From: Bryopsis sp. KO-2023 | Lineage: Eukaryota; Chlorophyta; Ulvophyceae; Bryopsidales; Bryopsidaceae | Direction of reading: 5' to 3' | Assembly (NCBI GenBank): GCA_030272585.1 | Contig: BSYQ01000002.1 | Coordinates: 4,216,001 to 4,280,000 of the forward strand | DNA: 64,000 bases | In this document: positions 22,512 to 31,741 of the stretch, in pieces | Layout of the letters: the number at the start of each line of letters is the position of its first letter | Numbering within the stretch: position 1 is the first letter of the stretch | The notes under the pieces: generated by a model | Seen by the model: the letters and a program-made list of their open reading frames with translations, nothing else | Told to the model about the DNA's origin: nothing | The model's database searches: none | Translations under genes and position numbers: made by a program

Positions 22512-23035
22512 CTATTGTTCGGAGGGCTGTTTTTCATCCCCACTCGTTGAATCCAATCCAGCCTCGGTAGGGGTCAGGCCAGCTTGCAAGCGGGTGTCTG
22601 ACCTTGATTGCACTTGGATGTCGACCTTGACGGCACCCCCCTCCACTCTTTCTCTCAACTGGGCGATAGAGCTCTGAGTTTGCTACACATACTGCTGGAG
22701 ATATTGCGTCAACGTTGCCGCCTCCGATAAGAAGCTGGACCCTCCTCCCCCGTGAGTATCGGTGTTGGTGAAGGTCCGGGTGCATCTGCTTCCTCCAAGT
22801 CCATTTTAGCAACAGTAAGCACCTTTTTTATCCCAATAAGCTCTTTTTTCGCAACCTGTAAATCCACCTCCATCATATCAAGTGCATATTTAGCATCCTT
22901 CAAGTCCACGCCCATCAACTCCGCCAGTGTAGCATTAGTAGGAAGCGCAGACACGATGCCTCGCAAGGGAACCGACGACTCTTGACAGAACAGGCGAGTT
23001 GTTTGTTGCGGCGTGAGTGTGGGAAGGACGCCCAC
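22512..23035 (-). pseudogene. coiled-coil protein relic with in-frame stop and frameshift
   Basis: The upper frame (to 22709) encodes a heptad-rich stretch (KDAKYALDMMEVDLQVAKK..., LIGIKKVLTVAKMDLEEAD). The continuation lies in another frame (LTQYLQQYV, stop, QTQSSIAQLRERVEGGAV...) and ends at TAG 22512-22514. This pattern resembles decayed Gag-like coiled-coil proteins. A similar relic is at 52420-53063. Confidence 0.4.
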
Positions 23036-23308
23036 CTTTTGCTGGAAGCATAAGGCGAAGACTTGTCAATACATGCTTCCTCTTGAGTTCGAAACCACAA
23101 GAAGGTGGCACTATTTTTGCCATTTTTAGAAGCAAATCAGATATGAACTATCGCACTTCCTTTTCTATCCCAAATATTTAGGACTCATATTTTGGGTTCG
23201 TTTTGGTGGAGACATGGCATTTTTACTTGCATATTTCCAACACTTTGTTGTCGTTTGAATTAATATTATTTTTTTTCAATCACCAAAAATTGTATTACCT
23301 ACAATAAG

Positions 23309-23773
23309 CAGAGATAGGACTTGGGCCAAATTTTTGGTCCGACTCCGGTCCGGTCCGGTTACGGTCGGGTTACGGTCACCGTACTACGGCCGTAACTCCG
23401 TACCGTAACCGGAGTAATATGTTGTTTTTACGGTACGGAACAGGTACGGTATAACTACGGTAGGCCCTAAATCACCGTGAAGTAGCGTGGTTCAGTGCTA
23501 AAGCGTTAGGCTGCAGTCAGTAGGGTCGCGGGTTCGAATCCCCCTGGGTTCCTTTGGAATCGCGGGACCCTGCGGGGGTCACTTTCTACGGTTTACGGTT
23601 GTTACGGCCGTTACGGTCGTTACGGTCCGGTACGGAGCGGTACGGAGTGGTACGGTGCTACGGTTACGGCCGTAAAAGTACGATTTTCTGACGAAAATTG
23701 TACTCCGGTTACGGTCCGGTTACGGTGGTTACGGTCCGGTTACGGTGACCGTAACCGTAAAGTCCTATCTCTG
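23309..23773. mobile_element. non-autonomous hAT-like element (465 bp)
   Basis: The termini are 14-bp inverted repeats, CAGAGATAGGACTT at 23309 and its complement ending at 23773. Perfect 8-bp direct repeats, ACAATAAG, flank it at 23301-23308 and 23774-23781. A CAGAG start plus an 8-bp target duplication is the signature of hAT transposons. The interior has no transposase. It is built from variants of GGTTACGGTCC / TACGGT on both sides of a central tRNA-like segment. Other 8-bp-duplicating superfamilies are less likely given the CAGAG ends. Confidence 0.8.
23484..23550 (+). ncRNA. tRNA-derived (SINE-like) Pol III promoter segment
   Basis: It contains a perfect B-box, GGTTCGAATCC at 23531-23541, and an A-box-like TGGTTCAGTGCT about 30 bp upstream at 23489-23500. 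A CTGCAGT loop resembles the anticodon loop of tRNA-Cys. The T-arm forms with one mismatch, but no acceptor stem pairs, so it is not a functional tRNA. It sits in the middle of the hAT-like element, as if a tRNA or SINE had been captured. Confidence 0.55.
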
Positions 23774-23781
23774 ACAATAAG

Positions 23782-24534
23782 CTTAAATCCCATCACGCAT
23801 TGCATCCATATCGAGTGTGTTATGCAAGCATAGTCTCTCGCACATAACATGGCTTCCTCACACAAATCCTTATCATACTCGTGTCCAAGTCTGTTGTGTG
23901 GGTAGGTGAGCCACAAGACCAAACCAAGCCCATGTGTCATGCTTTTTGTTCTGCGAGTAAAATCTACCCCTCATATTCTGTTTCCGACACTTCTATGAGT
24001 TTTCTATTCCTGGGTCTACGCTAGGATCCGTTCATTGGAACAACCAATTGTTTTTGGAATCTTCAAACCAACGCGTTAGCCAGCTCCATGGCGTCACCAT
24101 GTGTCGTCGTTGTTTGGTGGCAAGGGTTTAGGTAGCTTAGCGAAAAGGAGTTTTTTTTTTCTGGCTCGCTCATTGATTCATTTAACTCCAATGTATATCG
24201 TTCCAAAAACTGCTGTAGCCTCTTCTCAATTACTATTCATGCCCACGTGACGCCTCTCACAACTTTAGTTTTGTTTTACAATTCCACGGGCTGGATGAAC
24301 TTCTTCACCCACCGTATTCATGAACTCCACGAGGGAAAAGGACGGCAACAGTGGTTGGTATCGGCATTTTTTTCAGCAAAACAGCGTAGTTCAAGCAAAT
24401 AACAACGTTCAGCAAGATAACAACAACGATGCGCAATTGAAGGAAGCGGTAATGTGTTTTATCACATTTGTCACACCATCAAAATTTCAAAGACATTTGA
24501 TGCTCCAGTGATGAGATACAGAGGATTCAAGTTG
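23782..24534. other. gene-poor, no gene seen
   Basis: No exon or terminal repeat was recognised. This marks the right end of the gene-poor block before the promoter-like region at 24.7 kb. Confidence 0.35.
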
Positions 24535-24694
24535 TGTTGAGGTTATGATATTAGAACGGTAATTAACGCTATTACAACTGTTAGTATTTTAGCGCTCCAA
24601 GGTAATCTGGGTAGGGGACGAGGGTAGCTGACGCATGTGGGGTTCGCATGTGAGACAGATTAGACCCAGAGTTTGGGGCATGCGTCAGTGTACT

Positions 24695-24740
24695 ACACTT
24701 AGGGGTATATAAGCGACCCACTTGTTCTTTTGACATTCAT
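24695..24740 (+). promoter_or_regulatory. TATA-type promoter candidate
   Basis: GGGGTATATAAGCGACCC at about 24701-24718 is followed after roughly 25-30 bp by TTCATTCTATTCG, a plausible start region. It lies just upstream of the candidate exon at 24807. The surrounding 300 bp also resembles an LTR (TGTTGAGG at 24535, TATCAACA near 24834), but no partner LTR was found. Confidence 0.35.
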
Positions 24741-24806
24741 TCTATTCGTTCTTACTTGTAACCGGATCCACGGATCCACGAATCCAACTAACACAGCCGA
24801 CCACTA

Positions 24807-25321
24807 TTGCGTCACCCACAAGCTTCACTATCAACAACTATTAGTTGTGACAACGGTTATACCCTCGGTTTACGTCGCTTCTTATATTTTACATGGCTCA
24901 CAGACGAGAACGAGGCATCACGCGAAGAAAGGCGCTTGTCACCATCTAAGGACCCATTTTGCTTAAAGGGTGTTCAAAAATCAAAAGAAAATGCACCCGT
25001 CGGCTATGAGCTTTTTCGAGTGGCGGCGCTTTGGTTTTACCACCCAGCTGAAAAGCTCAACGACGGCCATGACGATTTGGATGACGAGGTAAGCGGGGTT
25101 GGAGCTTTGAAATCACGACCAAGGATATCTATTCATGTATTTTTTCGATTTCGGCAACAAAAAGTTGGACTGTTCTCTGTCACGGAAGTTTTTGTTGGTT
25201 TTTGGATGTGGTATTGGGGAACAGAAGGGATCAAAGACGAATATTGTGATATAATTTTCTCAAGGACTGTTCTCTTCCCCAGGCGATGCACGGTCTAGAC
25301 AACTCAAGCCGCCATTCCTGA
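24807..25321 (+). CDS. two-exon candidate, unrecognised
   Basis: The upstream exon ends GATGACGAG|GTAAGC at 25089. The downstream exon starts after TCTTCCCCAG at 25283 and stops at TGA 25319-25321. The phase is 0 at the junction. The product reads FTWLTDENEASREERRLS... through NDGHDDLDDE, then AMHGLDNSSRHS. No ATG lies in this frame in the first exon, so the true start is upstream or in another exon. No domain was recognised. Position after a TATA-like promoter supports transcription on the plus strand. Confidence 0.35.
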
Positions 25322-26051
25322 ATCGACGACCAGTATCAACAGATAAGTCGCAAACGCTGAAGCCAGGGGGGTTGCGGGGAAATCATGACAGAGAGAGAGA
25401 AGGAGATAGATGGATGAACTCCGTGCAGATGGAGCATACCCCTTCCTCCTAGATTGGTACACTTGTATTTGTACTTGGTATTTGAGTTAAGGTAATGGGG
25501 GGTTTACAAGTTGAGCTAGTTTCAGTATAATATTTGAAATTCTCTTGTTTGAACTTATTCATTTGTGGTTTTCAAAGTTGATGTTTGCGGGGGCTTGTGT
25601 CGGCGATTTTTCACTTGTCACACTTCGGGGGTTTTTTGGGTGTCGAACCTGGAGATTGCTGGTCGGTGGGTGGTAGTAGAATGAATTAGAAACTGTCAAG
25701 GAAGGTTCTCTTATTTTTTTATGTGTTTGGACACCATGGCCCGGAACCGGTCGGTGAAAAGGTTGATGGGGTTTGTATTGAGTGAACAAAAGAGATCAGA
25801 AGACGAAAATTGTGATGTGATTTATGTTATATAAGTTAATGTTCGCATGTTAAGTGTTCCTGCCCCCTCAGCCATAATTCAATTCAGAGACTCTTTCCTT
25901 CTGGGTTGCCTTATCCGCGACAGGTGACGTGTGAATTTCTATATGTCTTTTTTTTTTTTTTCCTCCCAAGAGAACAAGAGGGGCTTGCGCAATGCCCCCC
26001 CCCCCCCAAGTTTACTTTGAAGTGCACAGGTCCGACACTTTTCCTGCCACA
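25322..26051. other. no secure gene
   Basis: A minus-strand frame at 25559-25789 (rich in H, P, S) is open but lacks an ATG and splice support. A T-run and a C-run lie at about 25950-26010. Confidence 0.3.
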
Positions 26052-26954
26052 ATGTTTCGTTCAAAAATCGCGACCCTGGCAGGTGCATATTTTCGGCCAG
26101 TTAGCAAGCCCCTTCACGACAACGCCGAAAACAATAAGACGACAATCATCCGCCTGTGCGCCCTTCAGCCAACACCGGAAAGAATTTCGACATTTGGGGG
26201 TCGATCGATCACAAAAAATAATAGAGAAAAAACCCAAAAATTACATGCGCAAAAACAAAAAAAGAAAAAGAGACCTCATCGTCATTCTTTCACTGTCATC
26301 AACTCCAGAAAAAAGCGACCCCCCCTTTTTTCAGCTTTCAGGAGGATAATTGGTGCACGACCACAGCTTCCAGAACTCGGCTTGACGCACGATCGAGTCG
26401 CAGAGCTACAAGAAACTTGCTTGGAAGTTCGACTGGAGGTTCTTTTCCTATCTTTTCCGGCTGCTCTTTGGCCTTGTTACTTGTAAGTTTACAGCAACGC
26501 AGGGACGAGCGGGGGTGGGGGTGGGGGTGGGGGTGGGGAGGGGGGCTGCTGGTTATCTGTTTGCTGGTGCTGGGCGTTTTCACAGCTCCTTTTTCGCTTG
26601 AAAATACCTATACACAGAGAGGTTGTGTGGAAAAGTTTATGCAGTTCTGTGATAGCGTACCACAACCGCAGATACTGGAGCAAATATATAAGAAAATCTC
26701 GACTCGAGTTAATATATATACTACGTCGCTACTTGCGACAGCACCGGAATACCCACATTCAGTCTCACTGGAATGAACTTCAATTTCGCAGCGACTCTAT
26801 TGAAAAACACACGCTGCCAACCATGACTAGAAAAGAAAGATTTCGATCGAAATCTTCGCGAAGCCTCGACTGGAAGTGCTTGAAACACAGAAGTCACCGC
26901 CTTATGCCCCAAGCCACGGTCGTGACTCCGATCAATTGCACACCTCTGGGTTGA
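26052..26954 (+). CDS. candidate multi-exon gene, splicing unresolved
   Basis: An ATG at 26052 opens MFRSKIATLAGAYFRPVSKP..., a basic, acid-free start like a mitochondrial presequence. After an AAAA-rich stretch, an acceptor (CAGCTTTCAG) leads into an exon at about 26341 that ends near a GTAAGT donor at 26481. Another acceptor (GTTTTCACAG) leads into an exon from 26582. That last exon is open in two frames: one ends at 26774-26776 (...SVPQPQILEQIYKKISTRV...), the other at 26952-26954 (a basic, Arg/His-rich protein). Phase can be satisfied by either, so the product is not fixed. No family was assigned. Confidence 0.35.
26508..26545 (+). repeat. (GGGGGT)n microsatellite, potential G-quadruplex
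   Basis: Five or more GGGGGT units in tandem, ending in GGGGAGGGGGG, fall within the inferred intron of the gene candidate at 26052-26954. Confidence 0.7.
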
Positions 26955-27077
26955 AATTCCCTTCACACGAAATTTTTGACCATACCCACACTTTCTTGTC
27001 GAGTTCAAGTTCCTTTTCTTTCTTGGTGTCTGCGACTGCCATGGATGCCAGTGAATTTTGTATCGACTCTTCGAAAA

Positions 27078-27138
27078 AAAAATATACATATATAAAATAT
27101 ACATATATATATATACATATATATATATATAAAAAAAA
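27078..27138. repeat. (AT)n / ATAC microsatellite
   Basis: Alternating AT with interspersed TATACATATA units ends in an A-run at 27131-27139. Confidence 0.7.
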
Positions 27139-27147
27139 ATTGTACCA

Positions 27148-27285
27148 ATGCTTGTGGCTGATAGCTGTATCAAAAACGTATACGACTGCCTCTTGCACAA
27201 GCCAGGTTTTCCAGGGGCGTGGAACACGCCCATCTCCAAAAGAAACACGACTGAAATGGCAGGTGCAGCCATTCACCTGCTGTGA
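27148..27285 (+). CDS. 45-codon small ORF or exon
   Basis: An ATG at 27148 opens MLVADSCIKNVYDCLLHKPG... and ends ...EMAGAAIHLL at TGA 27283-27285. Composition is protein-like, but the frame is short and no family is known. An internal GGTTTTCCAG could instead be an acceptor. It overlaps low-quality minus-strand frames. Confidence 0.2.
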   Translation: MLVADSCIKNVYDCLLHKPGFPGAWNTPISKRNTTEMAGAAIHLL

Positions 27286-27540
27286 GCTCCACAGCTGAGG
27301 TGCGAAAAACAGTTCGGGTCGGCAGGGGGGCGGGGGGCACGACTCGTTTCGGAAATGGTTTGCTTGTGGAGCACAAATGGGTCGGGTTCTGGTGTTGAGT
27401 TTTTCGGTACATGGCTTTTTTGGGGGCAGAATGAGCGTGGCGGTGCTATACCACGCTGAAGTTGGAACAGACCCGCTATCTTTAACAAGGTGCATGCGCG
27501 TGTTGTCCTTGCGACTTAAACCCGAGTTTCCGGCGGGGGT

Positions 27541-28185
27541 TCAAATCCCTCCCGTCACATTTTCATTGCCTTTCCTTTCCTTTCTCATTAATATTTTCTC
27601 ATTTACTTTTTGTTTCAAGTAGTCTCGGACTGACTTGAGCCAGTTGAGCCATTTGTTATGACGGTTACTACTTGGCGGCTGTTGCGATGTCTTTGACCTG
27701 GGTGGGTCGTCGGTTGGACTTTGGTGGTGCAAGTCTTTTCTTTTTTGTTTTCGTGGTTTGCCTGTTTTTTCTTTTTTGTATTCGCATGGGTGCGCAAGGA
27801 ACGGACTTCGGAGCGGCGGATCTTTTTTTTCGACCACCCATTCACACTCTGCTCTATTCCCCGCTGGGTGCTCAGGTAATACAACGCGTGTTCTGTCAAC
27901 AATCACGTTTTTCTGTGTTATACACCTGCCAGTGGATTCTGGTGGCTGCTTCTGCCGGGGTTTCTCCAAATTTTGAACAAAAAGGGGCTTGGTTGAGAAA
28001 TCAAACAAAATTTGGATTGGGGAGTTCGGAAGCAACTGGAGCCGACGAGCTTTTAAAACGATAACTTTGTGTAAGGTTGTTTGAGTGCTCCGGTGGGTGG
28101 TGTTCTTGTCAAATCCAAAGCTTTCCTGGAGGGAGATGCATCTCAATACCTGTGTGTTCCTGTGACTGTCTAGGAGAAAAAACAC
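27541..28185 (-). CDS. long open frame, strand uncertain
   Basis: A 214-codon minus-strand frame ends at TGA 27541-27543. Its upper half has mixed composition (LQLLPNSPIQILFDFSTKPL...). Its lower half is Lys/Gln/Pro-rich (KPRKQKRKDLHHQS...). No ATG exists near its start. Because the plus strand is strongly T-rich here, the Lys-rich part could merely be the complement of a plus-strand intron. No family was recognised. Confidence 0.25.
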   Translation of the reverse strand: MFFLLDSHRNTQVLRCISLQESFGFDKNTTHRSTQTTLHKVIVLKARRLQLLPNSPIQILFDFSTKPLFVQNLEKPRQKQPPESTGRCITQKNVIVDRTRVVLPEHPAGNRAECEWVVEKKDPPLRSPFLAHPCEYKKEKTGKPRKQKRKDLHHQSPTDDPPRSKTSQQPPSSNRHNKWLNWLKSVRDYLKQKVNEKILMRKERKGNENVTGGI

Positions 28186-29850
28186 TTTGGATGGCTCGGG
28201 ATAGATGGAAGAACTTTTCTTGTGTAAGAAAACAACAGACTGGATCTGAAAGTAAATGATTTATAATGCTTGTGAATTCAGGGATGACCGGCATTGTGTT
28301 CCATAAAGTTAAGGGAGGGAAGTTCCCGGGAAAAGGTCGAATTTTTGGATGAGAGGCTCATGAAAGAAGGTCAGCTGTTGATATCATTGACTGAGGAGAG
28401 TTCATGGAATAATCCAAGGCAATCAAATCGATCGGAGAGAAAAAAGCAGTATTGTCGCTGGGAAGAGACATGGATATGTTTTGGAGCACACAGAGGTCAG
28501 GCATAGCCCCCCCAACTGATATGCAAATAATGAGAAGAAAACTCTCCCAAACTACTAGTGGTTGATTCGAGTATGTGATATGTGATGCTGTTTTGGGGAA
28601 AACGTGTTGCAATTCATGTAAAAATTAAACCTGAGCTAACACAGATAATTTAAAAGATACAACGATTCGTGAACGTGCCTAGATGTGGTAAAAAAGCAAC
28701 CAGTATTGCAAAGCAAAAGCTTTGGGTGCGTGGCTTATTATACTGAGACAGCTGTTTTTTGCAGGCAACCTGGTTGCACAGTCTAGGCCTTTCAAAGTCA
28801 AAAGCTCTTCTTTGAAAAAAGGAATCCAATGTTTTTTCAATATGGTTTGTTTGTTCTTCCTTCCCGATTACTGAACAGGGGACGAAACTCAGAAGGAGCT
28901 CTACGCGTCTATATAAATAAGATCTCTGCGAGATTCGGGGGATAATCTTGTCACATCGCTTACGTCAAAGGCCCCCAAAATCAAAAATATCACAGGCCAG
29001 TGCATGCAGCATACCATGGACTTCTTGCAAGTAAAGTTCAACTGCCTCCACAACACTTTCTGGAGCACAGTTACCCGCCCCCTTGTGTATGGGGGGTGAT
29101 GGCCTCTTTTTGTTGTAATTGATTGAATGATTGATTTACCCGCCCCCCTTTTTGATTCTCGATCTTTTTATTGATCATTGTTGGGGAAAACCGACTGATT
29201 GACTTTTTGGTACTTTTTTTCTCCTTGCTCACTCACACGTTCTCAATTTTTTGTTCCCCCCCCCTTCCCTGCCTTGTTTTATTTCTTTGTATTTCTCTAT
29301 TTCAAGATGAGTAAAAATAGATCGCCCATCAGCAGCGAACCAAGAAAATGACAGCATGTAGAAAACCGAACAGATCACACGAGGTAACATGCTGAGTTTG
29401 GACTCATTCAAACCAACCCCCCCCCCCACCCCCAAACAAAAAAAAACAGAAAAAGGTAGAGTGCAAAATAGCAGAAATTGTGCCAATACTCTTTCCATTT
29501 TTTTTTTTTTTTTTTTGGGGGGGGGGGGCTACATAATCCATCCACTCCAAAAAGTAGACACCATGCTCAGTAGCGATCGAATCCAGTTTTCCCTACTCAC
29601 TTAGTCTGACTTTAAACCACGCAAATAAAAAGCAGCAAAAGCCCCAAGAATCAAAAAGCCACCATCAAAAGAAGAAAAACCCCTTTTGGGGGTTTCTCCT
29701 TCCTGCTTTCTTTCTTTTTATGTAGCATCGACGAGACATTGTTCATGAGCAACCAACCTTCCTTTCCCTTCCCCCCCCCCCCTCCTCTTCCTTCCAAGGA
29801 AGTAAAAGTGTTCAATAAAAGAGAGTTCCCAGTGACTGTCATCAGAGTGG
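28186..29850. other. no secure gene; TATA-like motif and T/G runs
   Basis: CGTCTATATAAATAAG at about 28907-28922 resembles a TATA promoter on the plus strand. A T19-G12 run lies at about 29500-29529 and C-runs lie at 29260, 29418 and 29771. No exon with splice support was found. Confidence 0.35.
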
Positions 29851-30735
29851 TTGGGGTTGGAGCTCAAGTTGGAAGGTTCTCAAGCTCGTGGAATTTCTGG
29901 ACTGCAAGCCCCCTCTTCTCATTCCCGAGACACTCAGATTCCTTTGGGGGACTTTTCTTCGGTTCCTTGGGATGGATCAGTGGATGTCACTCGGAAAAAA
30001 CTCGACAAGGAGAGGACTGCCAACTCAGTAGCTACGACTGCCTTGGGGGAAGACAGTGGATCCTCTAGAGAAGGGGCTCCACATACCAATCCAGACACAA
30101 AAACACAAGGGACCCACAGAAATTCACGGAATGGACAGGGAGGACAAACAAAAACTCAGCAAGGGCACCGGGATAATATACAAATTGATCGTGAAACACA
30201 AGGGACACTTTTGAATCCATTGGATAGACGGAGAGGACACACAAACATACCTCAAGGTCGCCGGGAGACAACTTATGGGTCAGCACCCGAGCTGGCTACG
30301 ATTGTTCAGAGGGCAGTTCGAAGCGACAGCGACCTTCTGCCAAGCCCATTGGCAGAATCCACACAGTTGCCACATGAAAGGGAGTTGGACCTGAAGCAAA
30401 TGCAACATAATCTGACCGACGTAATGAAAGAGATTGATCAAGCAAGGAACACAGTCAGAAAACCTCTCTTTCAAGTGCAATCTGTGGAGGAAAATCTACC
30501 AGTTTTGGATGGAAGGCAACAGCATCGAGACACCATTTATTCAACCATCACAAATGGAACTCAGGGCCTTGATCAGGGCACAGAAACATTACCATGTACT
30601 CAGCCAGCCACATCCAAGCGCCAGGGGTCTCTCCACTCTCTCTCTACTCAGGCGATCTTTTGTTGCAAGGGGTCATGGATCAGGTTGCAAGTGGGAAAGC
30701 ACCTGCAGGGCACAGCTCATCACATTTTAAAATGA
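29851..30735 (+). CDS. 294-codon ORF with internal duplication, unrecognised
   Basis: The long open frame has no ATG at its 5' end (it begins TTG), so it is probably an internal exon or lacks its start. It is hydrophilic, rich in Q, T, R, G and N. A unit of about 28 residues (TQGTHRNSRNGQ... / TQGTLLNPLDRR...) is duplicated in tandem at about 30090-30275. Residues about 165-230 are heptad-like (LDLKQMQHNLTDVMKEIDQ...). It has no membrane segment and no known domain. It overlaps the next frame at 30594, suggesting a frameshift or intron near 30.6 kb. It could be a Gag-like or disordered host protein. Confidence 0.45.
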   Translation: MGLELKLEGSQARGISGLQAPSSHSRDTQIPLGDFSSVPWDGSVDVTRKKLDKERTANSVATTALGEDSGSSREGAPHTNPDTKTQGTHRNSRNGQGGQTKTQQGHRDNIQIDRETQGTLLNPLDRRRGHTNIPQGRRETTYGSAPELATIVQRAVRSDSDLLPSPLAESTQLPHERELDLKQMQHNLTDVMKEIDQARNTVRKPLFQVQSVEENLPVLDGRQQHRDTIYSTITNGTQGLDQGTETLPCTQPATSKRQGSLHSLSTQAIFCCKGSWIRLQVGKHLQGTAHHILK

Positions 30736-31223
30736 TACCACAAAGGACAAGAGGCACTGCAGGTCACCAGGAGATTAAGAGCCAACAGAGTCACACAAGG
30801 AATTGGGACTCTGACAAAGGGTTTCAGGATGCAAAGGGGAAATCAAAGCTATTTTTGCGAACACAGGGAAAGAAAGTAGCCCCTCACAAGGGACGAACCA
30901 TGAACCAGGAAAATCCAGGAGATGCTCTCACCAGGAACTCGCCCACTCTCATTTCGCCCCTCGCTCCAGGGAACGCTACTGCCAATGGGTGGTACCGAGG
31001 TCAGTGTTGTCGGTGTACCTCACTCCAGGACGATTTGCTGTGGCAGCACCCTAGCGCCACGAACTGCTACTGCATGGTGACCCCCCACTGGCCTGGGTGG
31101 AACGTGGTAGATTCGAACTACCCTGCACCGTTCGTTCCTTTGCTGAAGCCCTTGGACTTTTCGGAATTCTGCGCAACTGGTCCTCCATGGCCAGGGTATC
31201 GACGTCGAAGACAGTGGGTTTGA
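30594..31223 (+). CDS. 209-codon ORF, probable continuation of the 29.85-kb gene
   Basis: It lies in another frame and overlaps the 294-codon ORF by about 140 bp. It stays hydrophilic (MIPQRTRGTAGHQEIKS...), then becomes Cys/Trp/Pro-rich (YRGQCCRCTSLQDDLLWQH..., HWPGWNVVDSNYPAPFVPL...). It ends at TGA 31221-31223, 55 bp before the gypsy target duplication. A single indel or a short intron near 30.6 kb would join it to the upstream frame. The minus strand is open at 31051-31240 after TTTCAG and could be a competing exon. No family was recognised. Confidence 0.4.
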   Translation: MYSASHIQAPGVSPLSLYSGDLLLQGVMDQVASGKAPAGHSSSHFKMIPQRTRGTAGHQEIKSQQSHTRNWDSDKGFQDAKGKSKLFLRTQGKKVAPHKGRTMNQENPGDALTRNSPTLISPLAPGNATANGWYRGQCCRCTSLQDDLLWQHPSATNCYCMVTPHWPGWNVVDSNYPAPFVPLLKPLDFSEFCATGPPWPGYRRRRQWV

Positions 31224-31282
31224 AGTGGGGTTTTTTCTGAAAGTGTGATGTGGGGGAATTTGTTACTTGCGCCATGGGAATG

Positions 31283-31446
31283 TAAATGATAAGACTGTCT
31301 CAAGATCTTATATACATCTGTTCGCTGGCCCACAATTAATACTTCCCAATTCGACATGACAGTAACCAAACTCTAACTGTCCTTCTTCCTGACCACTCAT
31401 AATCCTAACCCTCCCAACTAGAACATACATTCACTTCTCTCCTACA
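31283..31446 (-). repeat. 3' LTR of the gypsy element
   Basis: 164 bp. It differs from the 5' LTR at five positions, all within the 30 bp at its plus-strand left end. The remaining 130 bp are identical. Confidence 0.9.
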
Positions 31447-31448
31447 GG

Positions 31449-31456
31449 CCTCCCCC
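31449..31456 (-). promoter_or_regulatory. polypurine tract
   Basis: On the element strand GGGGGAGG lies two bases before the 3' LTR start (TGTAGG). This is where plus-strand DNA priming is expected. Confidence 0.6.
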
Positions 31457-31741
31457 ACGATGCTTAATCGTGCCCTCACGATTGCCTTTAAAACCCATAG
31501 TCCAATATCTTTTCGAAAAACTACACCATTCCCAAACTTTTCCTTCCCTCTGTTTTGCCCATTCCAGAAAATGTTGTTCACTGACCTCATACCATTCCTC
31601 ATACAGTTGATAAACAAAACCCATACAAATCCCTTGCCTACCCATTCGTTCCATTTCACTCCATTGTCAAAAAAACAACTTCCCCACACCATTTTTTTTT
31701 ACTCATCATTACTCACTCAAAAAAACAGTTTGAAAAATGCC

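Noticed and set aside
24535-24834. LTR-like unit TGTTGAGG...TATCAACA with a TATA motif
   Set aside because: No second LTR, primer site or convincing target duplication was found; reported only as a promoter candidate.
27440-27560. GGTTCAAATCC B-box and possible tRNA-Leu-like context
   Set aside because: The T-arm is partial, no acceptor stem pairs, and the anticodon stem does not form.
31051-31240. Minus-strand exon after TTTCAG that would make the gypsy element intronic
   Set aside because: Competes with a longer plus-strand frame; no phase-matched partner exon was established on the far side of the element.
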